Below are positions 43,583 through 53,183 of a DNA stretch of 64,000 nt, piece by piece. The notes below the pieces were generated by a model, which did not search any database, was not told where the DNA came from, and was given only the letters and a program-made list of their open reading frames with translations. The stretch lies in assembly GCF_016907055.1 (NCBI RefSeq), contig NZ_JAFBBG010000006.1, positions 29,245-93,244 on the forward strand, given 5' to 3'. The stretch comes from Paracholeplasma morum (GTDB lineage Bacteria; Bacillota_I; Bacilli_A; Acholeplasmatales; UBA5453). The position numbers were made by a program, and so were the translations under genes. The first letter of the stretch is position 1, and every line of letters begins with the position of its first letter.

Positions 43583-45331
43583 TTATCGTACACTCTTAAC
43601 GGCTTCATCAATCAGTGATTGATACCCATCAAGTAAGTCAATTTGATTATTTGGAATGTCGTATTTAATCTTGATAACCTTGTCAAAAATCCCGGTTTCC
43701 AGTAAGAGATTCAATGATTTACCACTTTCAATAAACTGACGTGCACGTTTTTCTAGATATAGAATCACATCCATCATCTTAAGTTGTTTTAAAAGAGGTA
43801 CATACGTATCTTCTTTGTGGAAGGCATTTTGTTGGAGGTATCCTAGACGAATCACTTTCCCCATTTCAATGATGAGTTTTTGATCATCTGGCAATACGTC
43901 ACTACCAATGAGTTTTACGATTTCTAATAGTTTGTTTTCCTCAGCCAAGATGGACATAATTTGTTTACGGTTAAGTAAGAAGCTAGGATCAACCTCTTTA
44001 TCAAACCATCTGGTTAAGTCATTAATATACTCACTGTAACTCAAGTTCCAGTTGATTGCTGCATAGTGTCTTTGATAAGCTAATTGCTTGTCTAGTGCCC
44101 AAAAGCTTCTAACGAAACGTTTGGTGTTTTGAGTGACTGGTTCAGAGAAGTCAGCACCTTGTGGAGATACTGCGCCAATAATCGAAACAGATCCTTCAGA
44201 ATCTGAAAGTGTTTTGACATAACCAGCTCTTTCATAGAACTGAGATATTCTACTTGGTAAATACGCAGGGAACCCTTCTTCTGCTGGCATTTCTTCTAAT
44301 CTACCAGAGATTTCTCTTAATGCTTCTGCCCATCTTGAAGTGGAGTCAGCCATAACTGCGACATGGTATCCCATGTCTCTGTAGTACTCTGCAATCGCAA
44401 CCCCAGTGTAAATTGAGGCTTCACGAGCAGCTACTGGCATGTTAGAGGTATTCGCAATTAAAACTGTTCTTTCAAGAAGTGGTTTATTGGTTCTTGGGTC
44501 AATTAATTCGCCAAATTCTTCAAGAACTTGAGTCATTTCATTCCCACGTTCACCACACCCAACATAAACGATTAAATCGGCATCACACCATTTCGCAAAT
44601 TGGTGTTGCATCATCGTTTTACCGGTACCGAATCCACCTGGGACTGCTGCAGTCCCCCCTTTGGCAATTGGGAATAAGGTGTCAATAACACGTTGTCCTG
44701 AAACAAGTGGAATCGACATTGGAAGACGTTTTTGCACAGGTCTTGGGGTTTTGATTGGCCACTTTTGCACAAGATTCAACGAATGAATTTTATGTTCAAA
44801 GTCTTCAATTTGAATGATGGTGTCTTTAAGCGCATAAATGCCATTCTTAGCTTTAGAAATGACCTTACCAGATAAACCGATTGGAATCATCAAGCGGTGT
44901 GTGATGGTTTCAGTTTCAGGAACCGTCGCGAACACTTCGCCTTCTTTGACATAATCACCAACATTGGCAAGTATTGTAACTTCCCATTTAGAATCCATGT
45001 CTAATGAAGTCACATCTGACCCAGTCGGAATATAGATGCCTGAGGTTTGTTCAATCGTCTTAAGTGGGCGTTCAATCCCATCAAATATGTTTTTCAGTAA
45101 GCCTGGTCCTAAAAGGGCAGAGATTGGTTCACCTGTTCCGTAAACTGGGTCTCCTACTTTTAGTCCTGTTGTAGATTCATATACTTGAATGACTGTTTTG
45201 GTTTTGCTGATTGAGATGACTTCCCCCAATAAGCGCATTTTCCCAACATAGACCATTTCAAGCATCGAAAACGTAGTCGAATTTTGGACGGTAACGACTG
45301 GACCATTAATCGAATAAATCGTGTTTGTCAT
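43583..45331 (-). CDS. atpA: V-type ATPase subunit A (catalytic)
   Basis: Catalytic subunit of the V1 ring. From the ATG at 45331 (GGAGGGTAAT before it) the protein has 582 residues, with the P-loop [13 protein letters not shown], the catalytic-site [30 protein letters not shown] and [13 protein letters not shown]. The bulge insert near residues 110-190 is typical of V/A-type A subunits. The frame extends further upstream into the E gene, but the ribosome binding site decides the start. The gap from E is 10 bases. Confidence 0.96.
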   Translation of the reverse strand: MTNTIYSINGPVVTVQNSTTFSMLEMVYVGKMRLLGEVISISKTKTVIQVYESTTGLKVGDPVYGTGEPISALLGPGLLKNIFDGIERPLKTIEQTSGIYIPTGSDVTSLDMDSKWEVTILANVGDYVKEGEVFATVPETETITHRLMIPIGLSGKVISKAKNGIYALKDTIIQIEDFEHKIHSLNLVQKWPIKTPRPVQKRLPMSIPLVSGQRVIDTLFPIAKGGTAAVPGGFGTGKTMMQHQFAKWCDADLIVYVGCGERGNEMTQVLEEFGELIDPRTNKPLLERTVLIANTSNMPVAAREASIYTGVAIAEYYRDMGYHVAVMADSTSRWAEALREISGRLEEMPAEEGFPAYLPSRISQFYERAGYVKTLSDSEGSVSIIGAVSPQGADFSEPVTQNTKRFVRSFWALDKQLAYQRHYAAINWNLSYSEYINDLTRWFDKEVDPSFLLNRKQIMSILAEENKLLEIVKLIGSDVLPDDQKLIIEMGKVIRLGYLQQNAFHKEDTYVPLLKQLKMMDVILYLEKRARQFIESGKSLNLLLETGIFDKVIKIKYDIPNNQIDLLDGYQSLIDEAVKSVR

Positions 45332-45341
45332 ATTACCCTCC

Positions 45342-45938
45342 TTATTTCTTAATGAATAATCGAGCATTTTCATAGAACCATTTTTTACGTTCTTCTAGTT
45401 TTTGATCAATGGTATGATCAATAGAAACATTAAGATCGTCTATGGTTGCAACAAAGCCCCCAAAGTGAATGAACTCGTTATATGAAAATTCTTGATTTCT
45501 TTTCTTTAACACTTCTTCTAGCAAACCATCTTCTTTACCAATCTCAATTGTGATTGGTAAGCCTTTTGCATATTTCAAGATGTCTTCGTACTTGTTAGAC
45601 ATGCTCTTTTGATAGTCTTTAGATTGTCTATATAGCACAAGTTTCTTGTATACTGCTTCAAAAACGTTATTGACCATGACTTGGCGTTCTTTAATAAGTT
45701 GCTCGTCATATCCAATACCGATTTGATTAATTTTGTCTTGATGCTCAATTTGTAACTCACGCAACGCTTTACTGGTTTCAAGCTTGTTTTTCAATTCTTG
45801 TTCAGCATTGACTTTACTCATTTCTTTCGAATATAAGTAGTCAATTTCTTTACGGAGTTTCTCAATACGGATTTCAGATTCACGCTTAATTGCATTTTCG
45901 AAATAGCGTTTGAGTTGGTCTTCGTTATAATATGCCAT
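45342..45938 (-). CDS. atpE: V-type ATPase subunit E (peripheral stalk)
   Basis: A 198-residue protein with a long charged N-terminal helix (about residues 1-90, rich in Lys, Glu and Gln) and a compact C-terminal domain (IHFGGFVATIDDLNVSIDHT), the layout of subunit E. It lies 9 bases after subunit F. With the small coiled-coil protein at the start of the operon it would form the outer stalk. Identity rests on layout and operon position. Confidence 0.85.
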   Translation of the reverse strand: MAYYNEDQLKRYFENAIKRESEIRIEKLRKEIDYLYSKEMSKVNAEQELKNKLETSKALRELQIEHQDKINQIGIGYDEQLIKERQVMVNNVFEAVYKKLVLYRQSKDYQKSMSNKYEDILKYAKGLPITIEIGKEDGLLEEVLKKRNQEFSYNEFIHFGGFVATIDDLNVSIDHTIDQKLEERKKWFYENARLFIKK

Positions 45939-45947
45939 TTAGCCACC

Positions 45948-46256
45948 TCACAGTTTGACGCCGATGGCTTCACTCACATATCGGTCAATTGCTTCACCAA
46001 TTGATGAGGAACCATGTCTGTCTGGTATTTCAACAATGAGTTTACGAGATTCTCGTAGTTTAATTTCAGATATGACATCTGGTGCTAATTCTACGAGTTT
46101 AGTTGTCACTAAAACAATGGCAATTTCAGGATCTTCTAGTGCATCTTCAAGCGCGATTAAAAATTCGTCTTTTTGATGTACTACAACCCCGTCAATTCCC
46201 ACAAGTCTCATACCAACTTCTGTATCCACATTGTCGCTAATTAAGAAAAATCTCAT
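45948..46256 (-). CDS. atpF: V-type ATPase subunit F
   Basis: A 102-residue Rossmann-like protein that binds the central shaft. The sequence FFLISDNVDTEVGMRLVGID and IAIVLVTTKLVEL, with an IVEIPDRHGSS motif, is typical of V-type subunit F. It sits between the K and E genes. Confidence 0.9.
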   Translation of the reverse strand: MRFFLISDNVDTEVGMRLVGIDGVVVHQKDEFLIALEDALEDPEIAIVLVTTKLVELAPDVISEIKLRESRKLIVEIPDRHGSSSIGEAIDRYVSEAIGVKL

Positions 46257-46272
46257 AGGATTTCCCCCTTAA

Positions 46273-46722
46273 TTATAATTTGTTGATGATAAGAATTGAG
46301 ATAAGTAATCCGTAGATCGCAACCCCTTCACCAAGGGCAACGAAAATTAGTGATTTACCAAAGTTCTTTTCGTTTTCAGAGAACGCTCCAATCGCTGCTG
46401 GTGCTGCTGCAGCAACCGCGATGCCTGCGCCTAAAGCTGACATACCTGTTGATAATGCTGCACTCAAGAAACCTAACCCTTGAGCCATTGTGCCTGTAAT
46501 TGAAGCAACTACTGATTCACCTTCAGCTGCAGATACAACTGGGCTTGTGAAGAATTGAACAACAAATACAAAAGCGATGACTGCGAAGAACCCTGATACG
46601 TGTACAAGTAATCTTGTTTTTGCAGAGTGTACAGTTGTTTTACCTCTGAATACTTTGATCAAAGGTAAAGTGATTAATGTGATTAAAATAAGTGGTAATA
46701 CTAATTCAATGAAATTTAACAT
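46273..46722 (-). CDS. atpK: V-type ATPase subunit K (membrane rotor ring)
   Basis: Ion-carrying ring subunit. The C-terminal part (about residues 75-149) is one proteolipid hairpin with the conserved carboxylate in FVALGEGVAIYGLL. The N-terminal about 70 residues contain two other membrane segments, LVLPLILITLITLPLI and HVSGFFAVIAFVFVV, that do not look like a second proteolipid hairpin. The total of 149 residues resembles clostridial and spirochaetal forms. Whether it moves H+ or Na+ cannot be decided from the sequence; no clear Gln of the Enterococcus Na+ site was seen. Confidence 0.9.
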   Translation of the reverse strand: MLNFIELVLPLILITLITLPLIKVFRGKTTVHSAKTRLLVHVSGFFAVIAFVFVVQFFTSPVVSAAEGESVVASITGTMAQGLGFLSAALSTGMSALGAGIAVAAAAPAAIGAFSENEKNFGKSLIFVALGEGVAIYGLLISILIINKL

Positions 46723-46742
46723 AATTTATGCCTCCTAATGTA

Positions 46743-48662
46743 TTATTGATTTAATGCGTTAAACGCAACGCCATTACCTTGGTAATAACGTGAAAACATT
46801 TCATAAAATTGAAGTCTTAAAACTTGGATTCCGACAATCATGCCTTCAAGTGCCATTACGAAAATGTTACCGAAGATCATAACCAATAATCCAGCATTCC
46901 CTACCATGCTCATTAAGCTTGTTACTACAAGCATCATACCGGCGTGAGAGAGAATAAAGCCACCAACACGTAAGAATGACATCGTATTGGTTACATAAGA
47001 TAGAATGATTTCGAATAATTCGAAGAATGCTTCAACGAAGAATCCACCGAACCCATCTGGGAACATCTTATGTTTGTGTACTTTTCTATGGATTGGTTCT
47101 TTAAGGAATATCAGAAATAGAGGTATAACCACAAACGGAATGATTGTGACTATACTGAATACTTTAATGCCTGTAAGTAATTGAAGTGCGAATCCAATAC
47201 CTAAGAATCCATAAAGCATTAAACCAGAAAATCCATTATGAGAGCATATTGCTTCAACATAATTCTTTCGTCTTAATTGTGTGTAGATATTAAGCGTCAT
47301 TGTTGTAAGAATTAACACTGCACCAATCGCAATTGCTGTAATTAAGAGTGTCATCGTAAAGTTCGCGTCCATTACGTGGATTGGTTTCCCTTTCATACCA
47401 AGCAAATCAGTATAAAGCGGGGTTAGGATTTCTTCATCTCCAAAGAATGATCCATATAACAATCCAAATAGTGCTGAAAACAATCCAATACGGATTCCTA
47501 CAGCCCCTAAACGCATCCCTTTAAACTTATACGCTAAGAATCCTATTAACATCAACACTAACCCTTGTCCTAGGTCTCCAAACATCATTCCGAATAAGAA
47601 TGAATACGTTAAAGCTAAGAATGGGGTAGGATCGATTTCATCATAAGCAGGTAACCCATACATTTCAACAAACATCCCAAATGGTTTTGAGAACCATCCA
47701 TTCTTCAGTTTAGTCGGTGGTGTAATACGTTTATCTGTATCGGCATCATGGACTTCAATATCAACATCTTCCAAGCCATCAAAAGCTTGTTTAATCGAGT
47801 CGATATCTTGTTCAAGCATAAAGCTTGAAATCGTGAATTTATCCCCAAGTCCAACCACATATTTCTTTGCTTCGAATAATCTACTTAAGAATAACAGTTG
47901 GCCTTTAATATGGGCAAGATTGTTTTGAGAGCCATCCGTAATTGAGCAAATAACATCTTTGTATGCATTAATCTTTGCCTTCGCATCCGAAATGGCATTT
48001 GTGATATCTTGAATGGCTTGTTTTGGAGTCCCACGAACAAAGTCAGGAATAAAGCTTCTTTCAAAGAATAAGGATGAGAAGATATTATCTACTTCTCTTT
48101 TATATTCTTGTGTTGTGTAATACATACACCATACATAGTTTGAATCTTCATTAAATGATTTAAAGACAAACGGACGGTTTTGGAAAAATCTTAGTTTGTC
48201 GACTGAATCATTTGGAAGGCGTCCGAAACGCATTGATACATACTCACAAGCAAATAAATCGTCTAGTGGTAAATCCAAACTCTGAATATTTTTCACCTGA
48301 ATTAGTGCATTCTCATGTTTTTCAATGAACTGTTCTAATTCTTTAATTTTTGCGACTTCTTCCTCGAGTGAAGCTCTTAAATCTGTGATGTAATCATACA
48401 TACGATTTAAATCATAAGATTCATCTCTGTATTCAATATTAGGTAAGTTTAAATCGTACTTTGACTCAATGTCTTGGATATCTTGTAACATCGTCTGACA
48501 TGGGTTTTCTGAGACGAAAGATGTAAGTCCTTGAACCTTTTCGACAATTTCACTTGCCAAAACAGGGTGGAAGTTCTTTAAATCTATAAATCTCATCAAT
48601 ACACGATCTAAATTATCTATATTGGAGGTTAGGTCAATAAGTTTAAGTTTTGCTATACCCAT
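46743..48662 (-). CDS. atpI: V-type ATPase subunit I (membrane stator, a-subunit type)
   Basis: Stator subunit that forms the half channels next to the K ring. It has 639 residues with a soluble N-terminal half (about 1-335, coiled-coil region about 60-115) and a membrane half with about seven helices. These include PTPFLALTYSFLFGMMFGD and NTMSFLRVGGFILSHAGM, which contains the essential Arg. It lies between C and K in the operon. Confidence 0.95.
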   Translation of the reverse strand: MGIAKLKLIDLTSNIDNLDRVLMRFIDLKNFHPVLASEIVEKVQGLTSFVSENPCQTMLQDIQDIESKYDLNLPNIEYRDESYDLNRMYDYITDLRASLEEEVAKIKELEQFIEKHENALIQVKNIQSLDLPLDDLFACEYVSMRFGRLPNDSVDKLRFFQNRPFVFKSFNEDSNYVWCMYYTTQEYKREVDNIFSSLFFERSFIPDFVRGTPKQAIQDITNAISDAKAKINAYKDVICSITDGSQNNLAHIKGQLLFLSRLFEAKKYVVGLGDKFTISSFMLEQDIDSIKQAFDGLEDVDIEVHDADTDKRITPPTKLKNGWFSKPFGMFVEMYGLPAYDEIDPTPFLALTYSFLFGMMFGDLGQGLVLMLIGFLAYKFKGMRLGAVGIRIGLFSALFGLLYGSFFGDEEILTPLYTDLLGMKGKPIHVMDANFTMTLLITAIAIGAVLILTTMTLNIYTQLRRKNYVEAICSHNGFSGLMLYGFLGIGFALQLLTGIKVFSIVTIIPFVVIPLFLIFLKEPIHRKVHKHKMFPDGFGGFFVEAFFELFEIILSYVTNTMSFLRVGGFILSHAGMMLVVTSLMSMVGNAGLLVMIFGNIFVMALEGMIVGIQVLRLQFYEMFSRYYQGNGVAFNALNQ

Positions 48663-48670
48663 AGTGCCTC

Positions 48671-49705
48671 CTAGTAAATTAGCATTTGCTTGATTTCATT
48701 TTCATCAACTTGGTAACGAATGCCTTCAATGGTGTTCGTTAAGTTGTCAATTTCGATTTCACTTAGCGTCATAAATGCTAAGAAAACCTTTGGTACTTCT
48801 GTTGAAAAATACATAAACTTCTTGGCAATATCATATCTGATTTTGCCTGCGTAATACTCAACGTATACATAGTCTTTATCACTTTGAAATCTCGAGAACT
48901 CTGATTTAGATAAGTACTTTAAGATTGCATCGGGATCTTGGATTGCGATGATCTCATCCATTTTTTTCTCGCTGATGCGTGAGTGTTTTTTGATCAATAC
49001 ACTTTTAATGGTTACGGGATTAGCTTGGTAGAACTTTTTAAGACGATAAATCTTGATAATGTTTCCTAGTTCAATCCGCGTTTCAAATACACTCTTTAAG
49101 TCCTTGGCTAATTTACCACTGTAAAACTTATCGATGCGATCAAAAGCTTCATCGTAGAAATAAGATTCTAAGTGATGCTCGATGTCTAAATATCTAATCA
49201 TCTCAGGATTTTTTGTGTAAAAAGGTTTAAGTATTTTGTAATAAGGTGTTTTTTCTAATGCTGCTAATAACTCATCAAAATTGGTGGTTTTGATTAATTG
49301 CTCAACACTGATTTTTGTGTGTGTTTCGAAGAAATAGGGGATTTTACCCTTCATATCGTCGAACTCTTGAGAAATTATGGTTCTTAAGACAGCTAGAATT
49401 AAGTCATTTTCTTGATTCACGATACTCAACCTATAGAATGGTTCATCTTTAGAAAATACTTGGTTAGTGAGACGCTGAATTTGATCAAATGAATTTCGTT
49501 TAATAAGCGCTTCAAGTTGACCTCTATGAATTGCGTTCTCAGAAACATCTTTCAGAGTTTCTTGATAGTTAGGATGTTTCTTTAGAAAACCAACCAAATC
49601 CGGGATTGAACGAAATTTGACAATACGTTCATAGTCCTCTTCTTTTAAAAAGTTTCCATATATAGATTTAGCTTTCGTGATGATTGCATTATTTGCAAAA
49701 CCCAT
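48671..49705 (-). CDS. atpC: V-type ATPase subunit C
   Basis: A 344-residue mostly helical protein of the V/A-type subunit C (V-type d) family, which links the central shaft to the membrane ring. Family features are the start GFANNAIITKAKSIYGNFL and repeated helical bundles with IRYLDIEHHLESYFYDEAF. It lies 8 bases before subunit I. AAGGAGAA precedes the ATG. Confidence 0.9.
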   Translation of the reverse strand: MGFANNAIITKAKSIYGNFLKEEDYERIVKFRSIPDLVGFLKKHPNYQETLKDVSENAIHRGQLEALIKRNSFDQIQRLTNQVFSKDEPFYRLSIVNQENDLILAVLRTIISQEFDDMKGKIPYFFETHTKISVEQLIKTTNFDELLAALEKTPYYKILKPFYTKNPEMIRYLDIEHHLESYFYDEAFDRIDKFYSGKLAKDLKSVFETRIELGNIIKIYRLKKFYQANPVTIKSVLIKKHSRISEKKMDEIIAIQDPDAILKYLSKSEFSRFQSDKDYVYVEYYAGKIRYDIAKKFMYFSTEVPKVFLAFMTLSEIEIDNLTNTIEGIRYQVDENEIKQMLIY

Positions 49706-49722
49706 TAAGCATTTCTCCTTTT

Positions 49723-50034
49723 TTATTCAACACAGTAAGCATAAATGGCGTCAATCCATTCATTTTCCTTCTCGTCGAACTCCTTTTTAATTACATCCAA
49801 CATTTCGATGAATTTTTCTTTTTCTTTTTCAGTCTTTGAGACAATCTCAGCTTCATAGTTCTGCTTAGTTGACTCAATTAAGTCTGTAAGTTTCTTCTTA
49901 TTCGTTTTGATTAAAGCAAGTTCGTCTTGTTTAACACGTTCTTCAAGCGTTTCTTTTTCTTTTTGAAGGGCGTTAACAGCTTCTCGCGCTTCTTTGTCTA
50001 ACTGAATCGTTTCTTTGATTAAGGCAGTATGCAT
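49723..50034 (-). CDS. Probable V-type ATPase peripheral stalk subunit G/H
   Basis: A 103-residue, highly charged coiled-coil protein (Lys/Glu-rich from about residue 10 to 90), first gene of the V-ATPase operon. Sequence identity to a named family is weak because coiled coils look alike. Its size, charge and position match the G/H stalk subunit that pairs with E. Start is the ATG at 50034 with AAGGTGA upstream; the open frame begins at 50055. Confidence 0.75.
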   Translation of the reverse strand: MHTALIKETIQLDKEAREAVNALQKEKETLEERVKQDELALIKTNKKKLTDLIESTKQNYEAEIVSKTEKEKEKFIEMLDVIKKEFDEKENEWIDAIYAYCVE

Positions 50035-50154
50035 AGGTTCACCTTCTTTTCTCATATAATGATTTACTTTAAAAACACGAAATGCATTCTTTATAACTTA
50101 ATCTTTAAGAACGCACGCGTATACATATAATAAAATGCATAATCACTCATTTTC

Positions 50155-50183
50155 ATTATACACTTTTATGTATCTATTTTAAA
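50155..50183 (-). promoter_or_regulatory. Possible promoter of the V-ATPase operon
   Basis: TATAAT (50155-50160) on the minus strand with a weak TTTAAA (50178-50183) 17 bases upstream, about 120 bases before the first gene. The remainder of the 50035-50302 gap shows no other clear element. Confidence 0.45.
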
Positions 50184-50302
50184 GTTGAATCGTACTTTTA
50201 AGCCAACATTGCTATTTTAGTACAAAGGCTTTACTATTACAAGAATAAATCGTCATGTTTAGATATGGAAAACGGTTTTATTTGTGATTATTATGAAAAA
50301 AA

Positions 50303-50322
50303 GGACGTCTTAGCGACGTCCC
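50303..50322 (-). terminator. Intrinsic terminator of the P-type ATPase gene
   Basis: Stem GGACGTC/GACGTCC on the minus strand followed by a T-run (TTTTTTTC). The stop codon (50310-50312) and last codons lie within the hairpin. Confidence 0.85.
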
Positions 50323-52961
50323 TTAATACTAAATAGTACTTTTTTGATGATTTCGTTAGCAATTAATGGAATAATACTCAATATAACAACAATATCCCAG
50401 TCTATCATTTTTAACATTGTAACCCCAAATGCATCTTGTAAGAAAGGTACACTGATGACGGTTACTTGTAGTAACACCCCAACAATAAGTGATCCGACAA
50501 GATACTTATTAGAGAACAAACCAACTTTAAAAATAGACTTAGTTTCACTTCTTACTGAGAATGAGTAAAGAAGTTGTGATAATGCTAAGACTACGAATGC
50601 CATTGTGGAGGCATAAACAAATGCATCTTGACCATGTTCTACATGAATAATGTCTTTAAATTGAATTCCTTGTTCTAACAGGCCAATAACGAAAGCGGTT
50701 AATGTTAATAACCCAATTAGTGTGCCACCAATGATTGCTCTTAGGGCAGCATTGTTTGCGAAGAACGATTCTTTCTTGTTACGTGGTTTTTGGTTCATCA
50801 CATCTGGATCACCCAAGTCAACACCAAGTGAAATGGCTGGTAGCGTATCTGTAATTAAGTTAATCCATAATATTTGTGTGGCTAATAATGGTACTGGCCA
50901 TCCAAATAAAACCGCTAAGAAGATTGCGACGACTTCACCTAAATTACATGAAAGTAAGAAAATGACTGCTTTTTTGATGTTGTTATAGATGTTTCTACCT
51001 TCTTCAATGGCAGAGACAATGGTTGAGAAGTTGTCATCTGTAAGAATCATATCTGCAGCACCTTTAGATACATCGGTACCTGTAATACCCATTGCAACTC
51101 CAATGTCTGCACTCTTTAATGAAGGTGCGTCATTAACACCATCTCCAGTCATAGAAACGATGTTATCTAAGCGTTTAAGGGATAATACAATTCTCACCTT
51201 GTGTTCTGGAGAAACCCTTGAGAACACACTATAATTCATAATAATCTTATCCAATTCTTCATCTGAATAATCGTCTAATTTTTGACCTAACATGGTTTCT
51301 TCAATATTTTTTGCAATACCTAATGTTTTAGCGATTGCAAAGGCTGTATTCGGATGGTCTCCGGTAATCATGACGACCTTGATTCCGGCGTTTTGAGCAT
51401 GTTTGATTGAATCCTTAACTTCTAATCTTGGAGGGTCAATCATGCCTGCAAACCCGACGATAACCATTTCTTTTTCAAGTTCTTTAACATCTGGTGAATA
51501 GCTAAAGTCTTGGTAGGCCAAGCCTAATACTCTTAAAGCCTTATTAGACATCTCATTGGCCTTATCCAATAGTTCATTGATGATTTTATCTGTAATGGCT
51601 ACTTTTTCACCATTGACTAGTGCATGCGTTGAAAACTTAATTAAGTTATCGAGTGCACCTTTAGTATAAACACGGTAGTGATTACCTATAGGGTGTACGG
51701 TTGACATCATCTTACGATCTGAGTCAAATGGCTTTTCATTGATTCTTGGATAAGCATCATTTAACTCACTTGGAACAATCTTATTTAGAATCCCGAAGTT
51801 AACCAATGCAATTTCAGTTGGGTCACCTGTTTCAACGCCATTTTCTGAGGTTGCATCGCTACATAACATAAAGCCTTCTAATAAAAGTTGTTTAGATTCA
51901 TTGGTTTCATTTAGTGTAAAACTTTCGATAACGGTCATCTTATTTTGAGTAAGCGTTCCGGTTTTATCACTACAGATTACGTTAACAGAGCCTAATGTTT
52001 CAACGGCAGGAAGTTTCTTAACGATTGCATTTTTCTTGGACATTCTGGTTGTTCCAAGTGCTAAGACGATGGCTACGATTGCAGCAAGCCCTTCTGGAAT
52101 AGCTGCAACTGCTAGTGAAATCGCTGTAATAAACATTTCGATTAAATCTTTTCCTTGAAGTGCACCAAGTCCAAAGATGACTATACATACAACAATCGCG
52201 ATAATCCCAAGGATTTTTCCAAGTTCATCTAGACGTTTTTGAAGTGGGGTAGTGTCGTCTGTTTCAGTATCAAGAATACTTGCGATTTTACCCATTTCAG
52301 TGGACATACCTGTATAAACTACAACCCCTTCACCACGACCATATGTGACCAACGTTGACATAAATGCCATGTTGATTAGGTCTCCTAGGGATACTTTGTC
52401 TGATTCAAGTTTTACATCAGCGTTTTTATCAACTGGTACGGATTCTCCAGTTAAGGCTGATTCTTCAATTTGAAGGTTCTTACTTTCGATTAATCTTAAG
52501 TCTGCCGGAATAATTCGGCCGGCCTCAAGAATAACGATGTCCCCTGGCACTAATTCTTCTGAATCAATTTCGATTAATGAGCCATTTCTTCTGACAAGTG
52601 CTTTTGGAGATGCCATTTTCTTTAATGCTTCCACCGCTTTTTCAGCTTTGGATTCTTGGATTACACCAATGAATGCGTTAATGAATACAACAAGCAAAAT
52701 AATGATGGCGTCTGTGAACTCTGGATGACCTTCTAGTGCACTTGCAATAATGGTTAATATAGCTGCTGCTAACAATACATAGATCAAAAGGTCATTTAAT
52801 TGTTGAAAAAACAAGTAAATTACACTTTTCTTTTTCTTCGATGTTAATTTATTTTGGCCATACTGTTCAATGCGTTTTTGTGCTTCACTTGAAGATAATC
52901 CCTGTTTAGGATCTACCTCTAGTGAACTTAATACATTTACTACATCTTTTTGATAATACAT
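50310..52961 (-). CDS. P-type cation-transporting ATPase (Ca2+/Mn2+ type, P2A)
   Basis: An 883-residue membrane pump with ten predicted helices. Motifs are TGES (171-174), PEGL in M4 (289-292), phosphorylation Asp332 in SDKTGTLTQN, MTGDGVNDAPSL, and ion-site residues NLGEVVAIF (M5) and NLITDTLPA (M6), which match the Ca2+ sites of SERCA. Because its leader carries a yybP-ykoY riboswitch, which senses Mn2+, the physiological role is probably Mn2+ (perhaps also Ca2+) export. That specificity is inference; related Mn-riboswitch-controlled ATPases are known in lactic acid bacteria. It is a single gene. Confidence 0.92.
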   Translation of the reverse strand: MYYQKDVVNVLSSLEVDPKQGLSSSEAQKRIEQYGQNKLTSKKKKSVIYLFFQQLNDLLIYVLLAAAILTIIASALEGHPEFTDAIIILLVVFINAFIGVIQESKAEKAVEALKKMASPKALVRRNGSLIEIDSEELVPGDIVILEAGRIIPADLRLIESKNLQIEESALTGESVPVDKNADVKLESDKVSLGDLINMAFMSTLVTYGRGEGVVVYTGMSTEMGKIASILDTETDDTTPLQKRLDELGKILGIIAIVVCIVIFGLGALQGKDLIEMFITAISLAVAAIPEGLAAIVAIVLALGTTRMSKKNAIVKKLPAVETLGSVNVICSDKTGTLTQNKMTVIESFTLNETNESKQLLLEGFMLCSDATSENGVETGDPTEIALVNFGILNKIVPSELNDAYPRINEKPFDSDRKMMSTVHPIGNHYRVYTKGALDNLIKFSTHALVNGEKVAITDKIINELLDKANEMSNKALRVLGLAYQDFSYSPDVKELEKEMVIVGFAGMIDPPRLEVKDSIKHAQNAGIKVVMITGDHPNTAFAIAKTLGIAKNIEETMLGQKLDDYSDEELDKIIMNYSVFSRVSPEHKVRIVLSLKRLDNIVSMTGDGVNDAPSLKSADIGVAMGITGTDVSKGAADMILTDDNFSTIVSAIEEGRNIYNNIKKAVIFLLSCNLGEVVAIFLAVLFGWPVPLLATQILWINLITDTLPAISLGVDLGDPDVMNQKPRNKKESFFANNAALRAIIGGTLIGLLTLTAFVIGLLEQGIQFKDIIHVEHGQDAFVYASTMAFVVLALSQLLYSFSVRSETKSIFKVGLFSNKYLVGSLIVGVLLQVTVISVPFLQDAFGVTMLKMIDWDIVVILSIIPLIANEIIKKVLFSIKGRR

Positions 52962-53012
52962 GTTATCACTCCTATTCTTATTATACTTATTAGTAACCTA
53001 CAAAGTAAAGAA

Positions 53013-53044
53013 AAGACCATACTTCTAAACAGAAATATGGTCTT
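53013..53044 (-). terminator. Riboswitch-associated terminator before the P-type ATPase
   Basis: Minus-strand stem AAGACCATATTTCT/AGAAGTATGGTCTT (one G-T pair) followed by TTCTTT. It sits between the Mn aptamer and the gene start. Confidence 0.75.
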
Positions 53045-53054
53045 GCAATTCATA

Positions 53055-53137
53055 AATGAAATCATGCCCGGGCATTAAGCCGTTGTGACGAACATGAAGG
53101 TAAATGGTTATTTACTTGCTACTCCCCATGAGTAGAT
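53055..53137 (-). promoter_or_regulatory. yybP-ykoY (manganese) riboswitch
   Basis: The minus-strand leader has the aptamer landmarks in order: CTCATGGGGAGTAGC (about 53120-53134), a variable stem, CGTCACAACGGC and GCCCGGGCAT (about 53061-53073). The GGGGAGTAGC and GCCCGGGC boxes are diagnostic of the yybP-ykoY class, which binds Mn2+ between two loops and turns expression on. It stands between a strong promoter and a terminator ahead of a cation-export ATPase. This is strong by pattern; a covariance search would confirm. Confidence 0.88.
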
Positions 53138-53152
53138 TAACTTGTAGTATTA

Positions 53153-53181
53153 ATTATAAACGAAAGCCTTTGGTAAATCAA
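53153..53181 (-). promoter_or_regulatory. Promoter of the P-type ATPase
   Basis: TTGATT (53176-53181) and TATAAT (53153-53158) on the minus strand, spacer exactly 17. The -35 box begins only two bases after the proS stop codon, so no separate proS terminator fits between them. Confidence 0.85.
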
Positions 53182-53183
53182 CA

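Noticed and set aside
45332..45373. Upstream extension of V-ATPase subunit A into the E gene
   Set aside because: GGAGGGTAAT directly precedes the ATG at 45331, and the shorter N-terminus matches the family.
52981..53183. T-box leader for proS
   Set aside because: The structured region lies downstream of proS and upstream of the ATPase; it has yybP-ykoY boxes and no T-box sequence or specifier loop.
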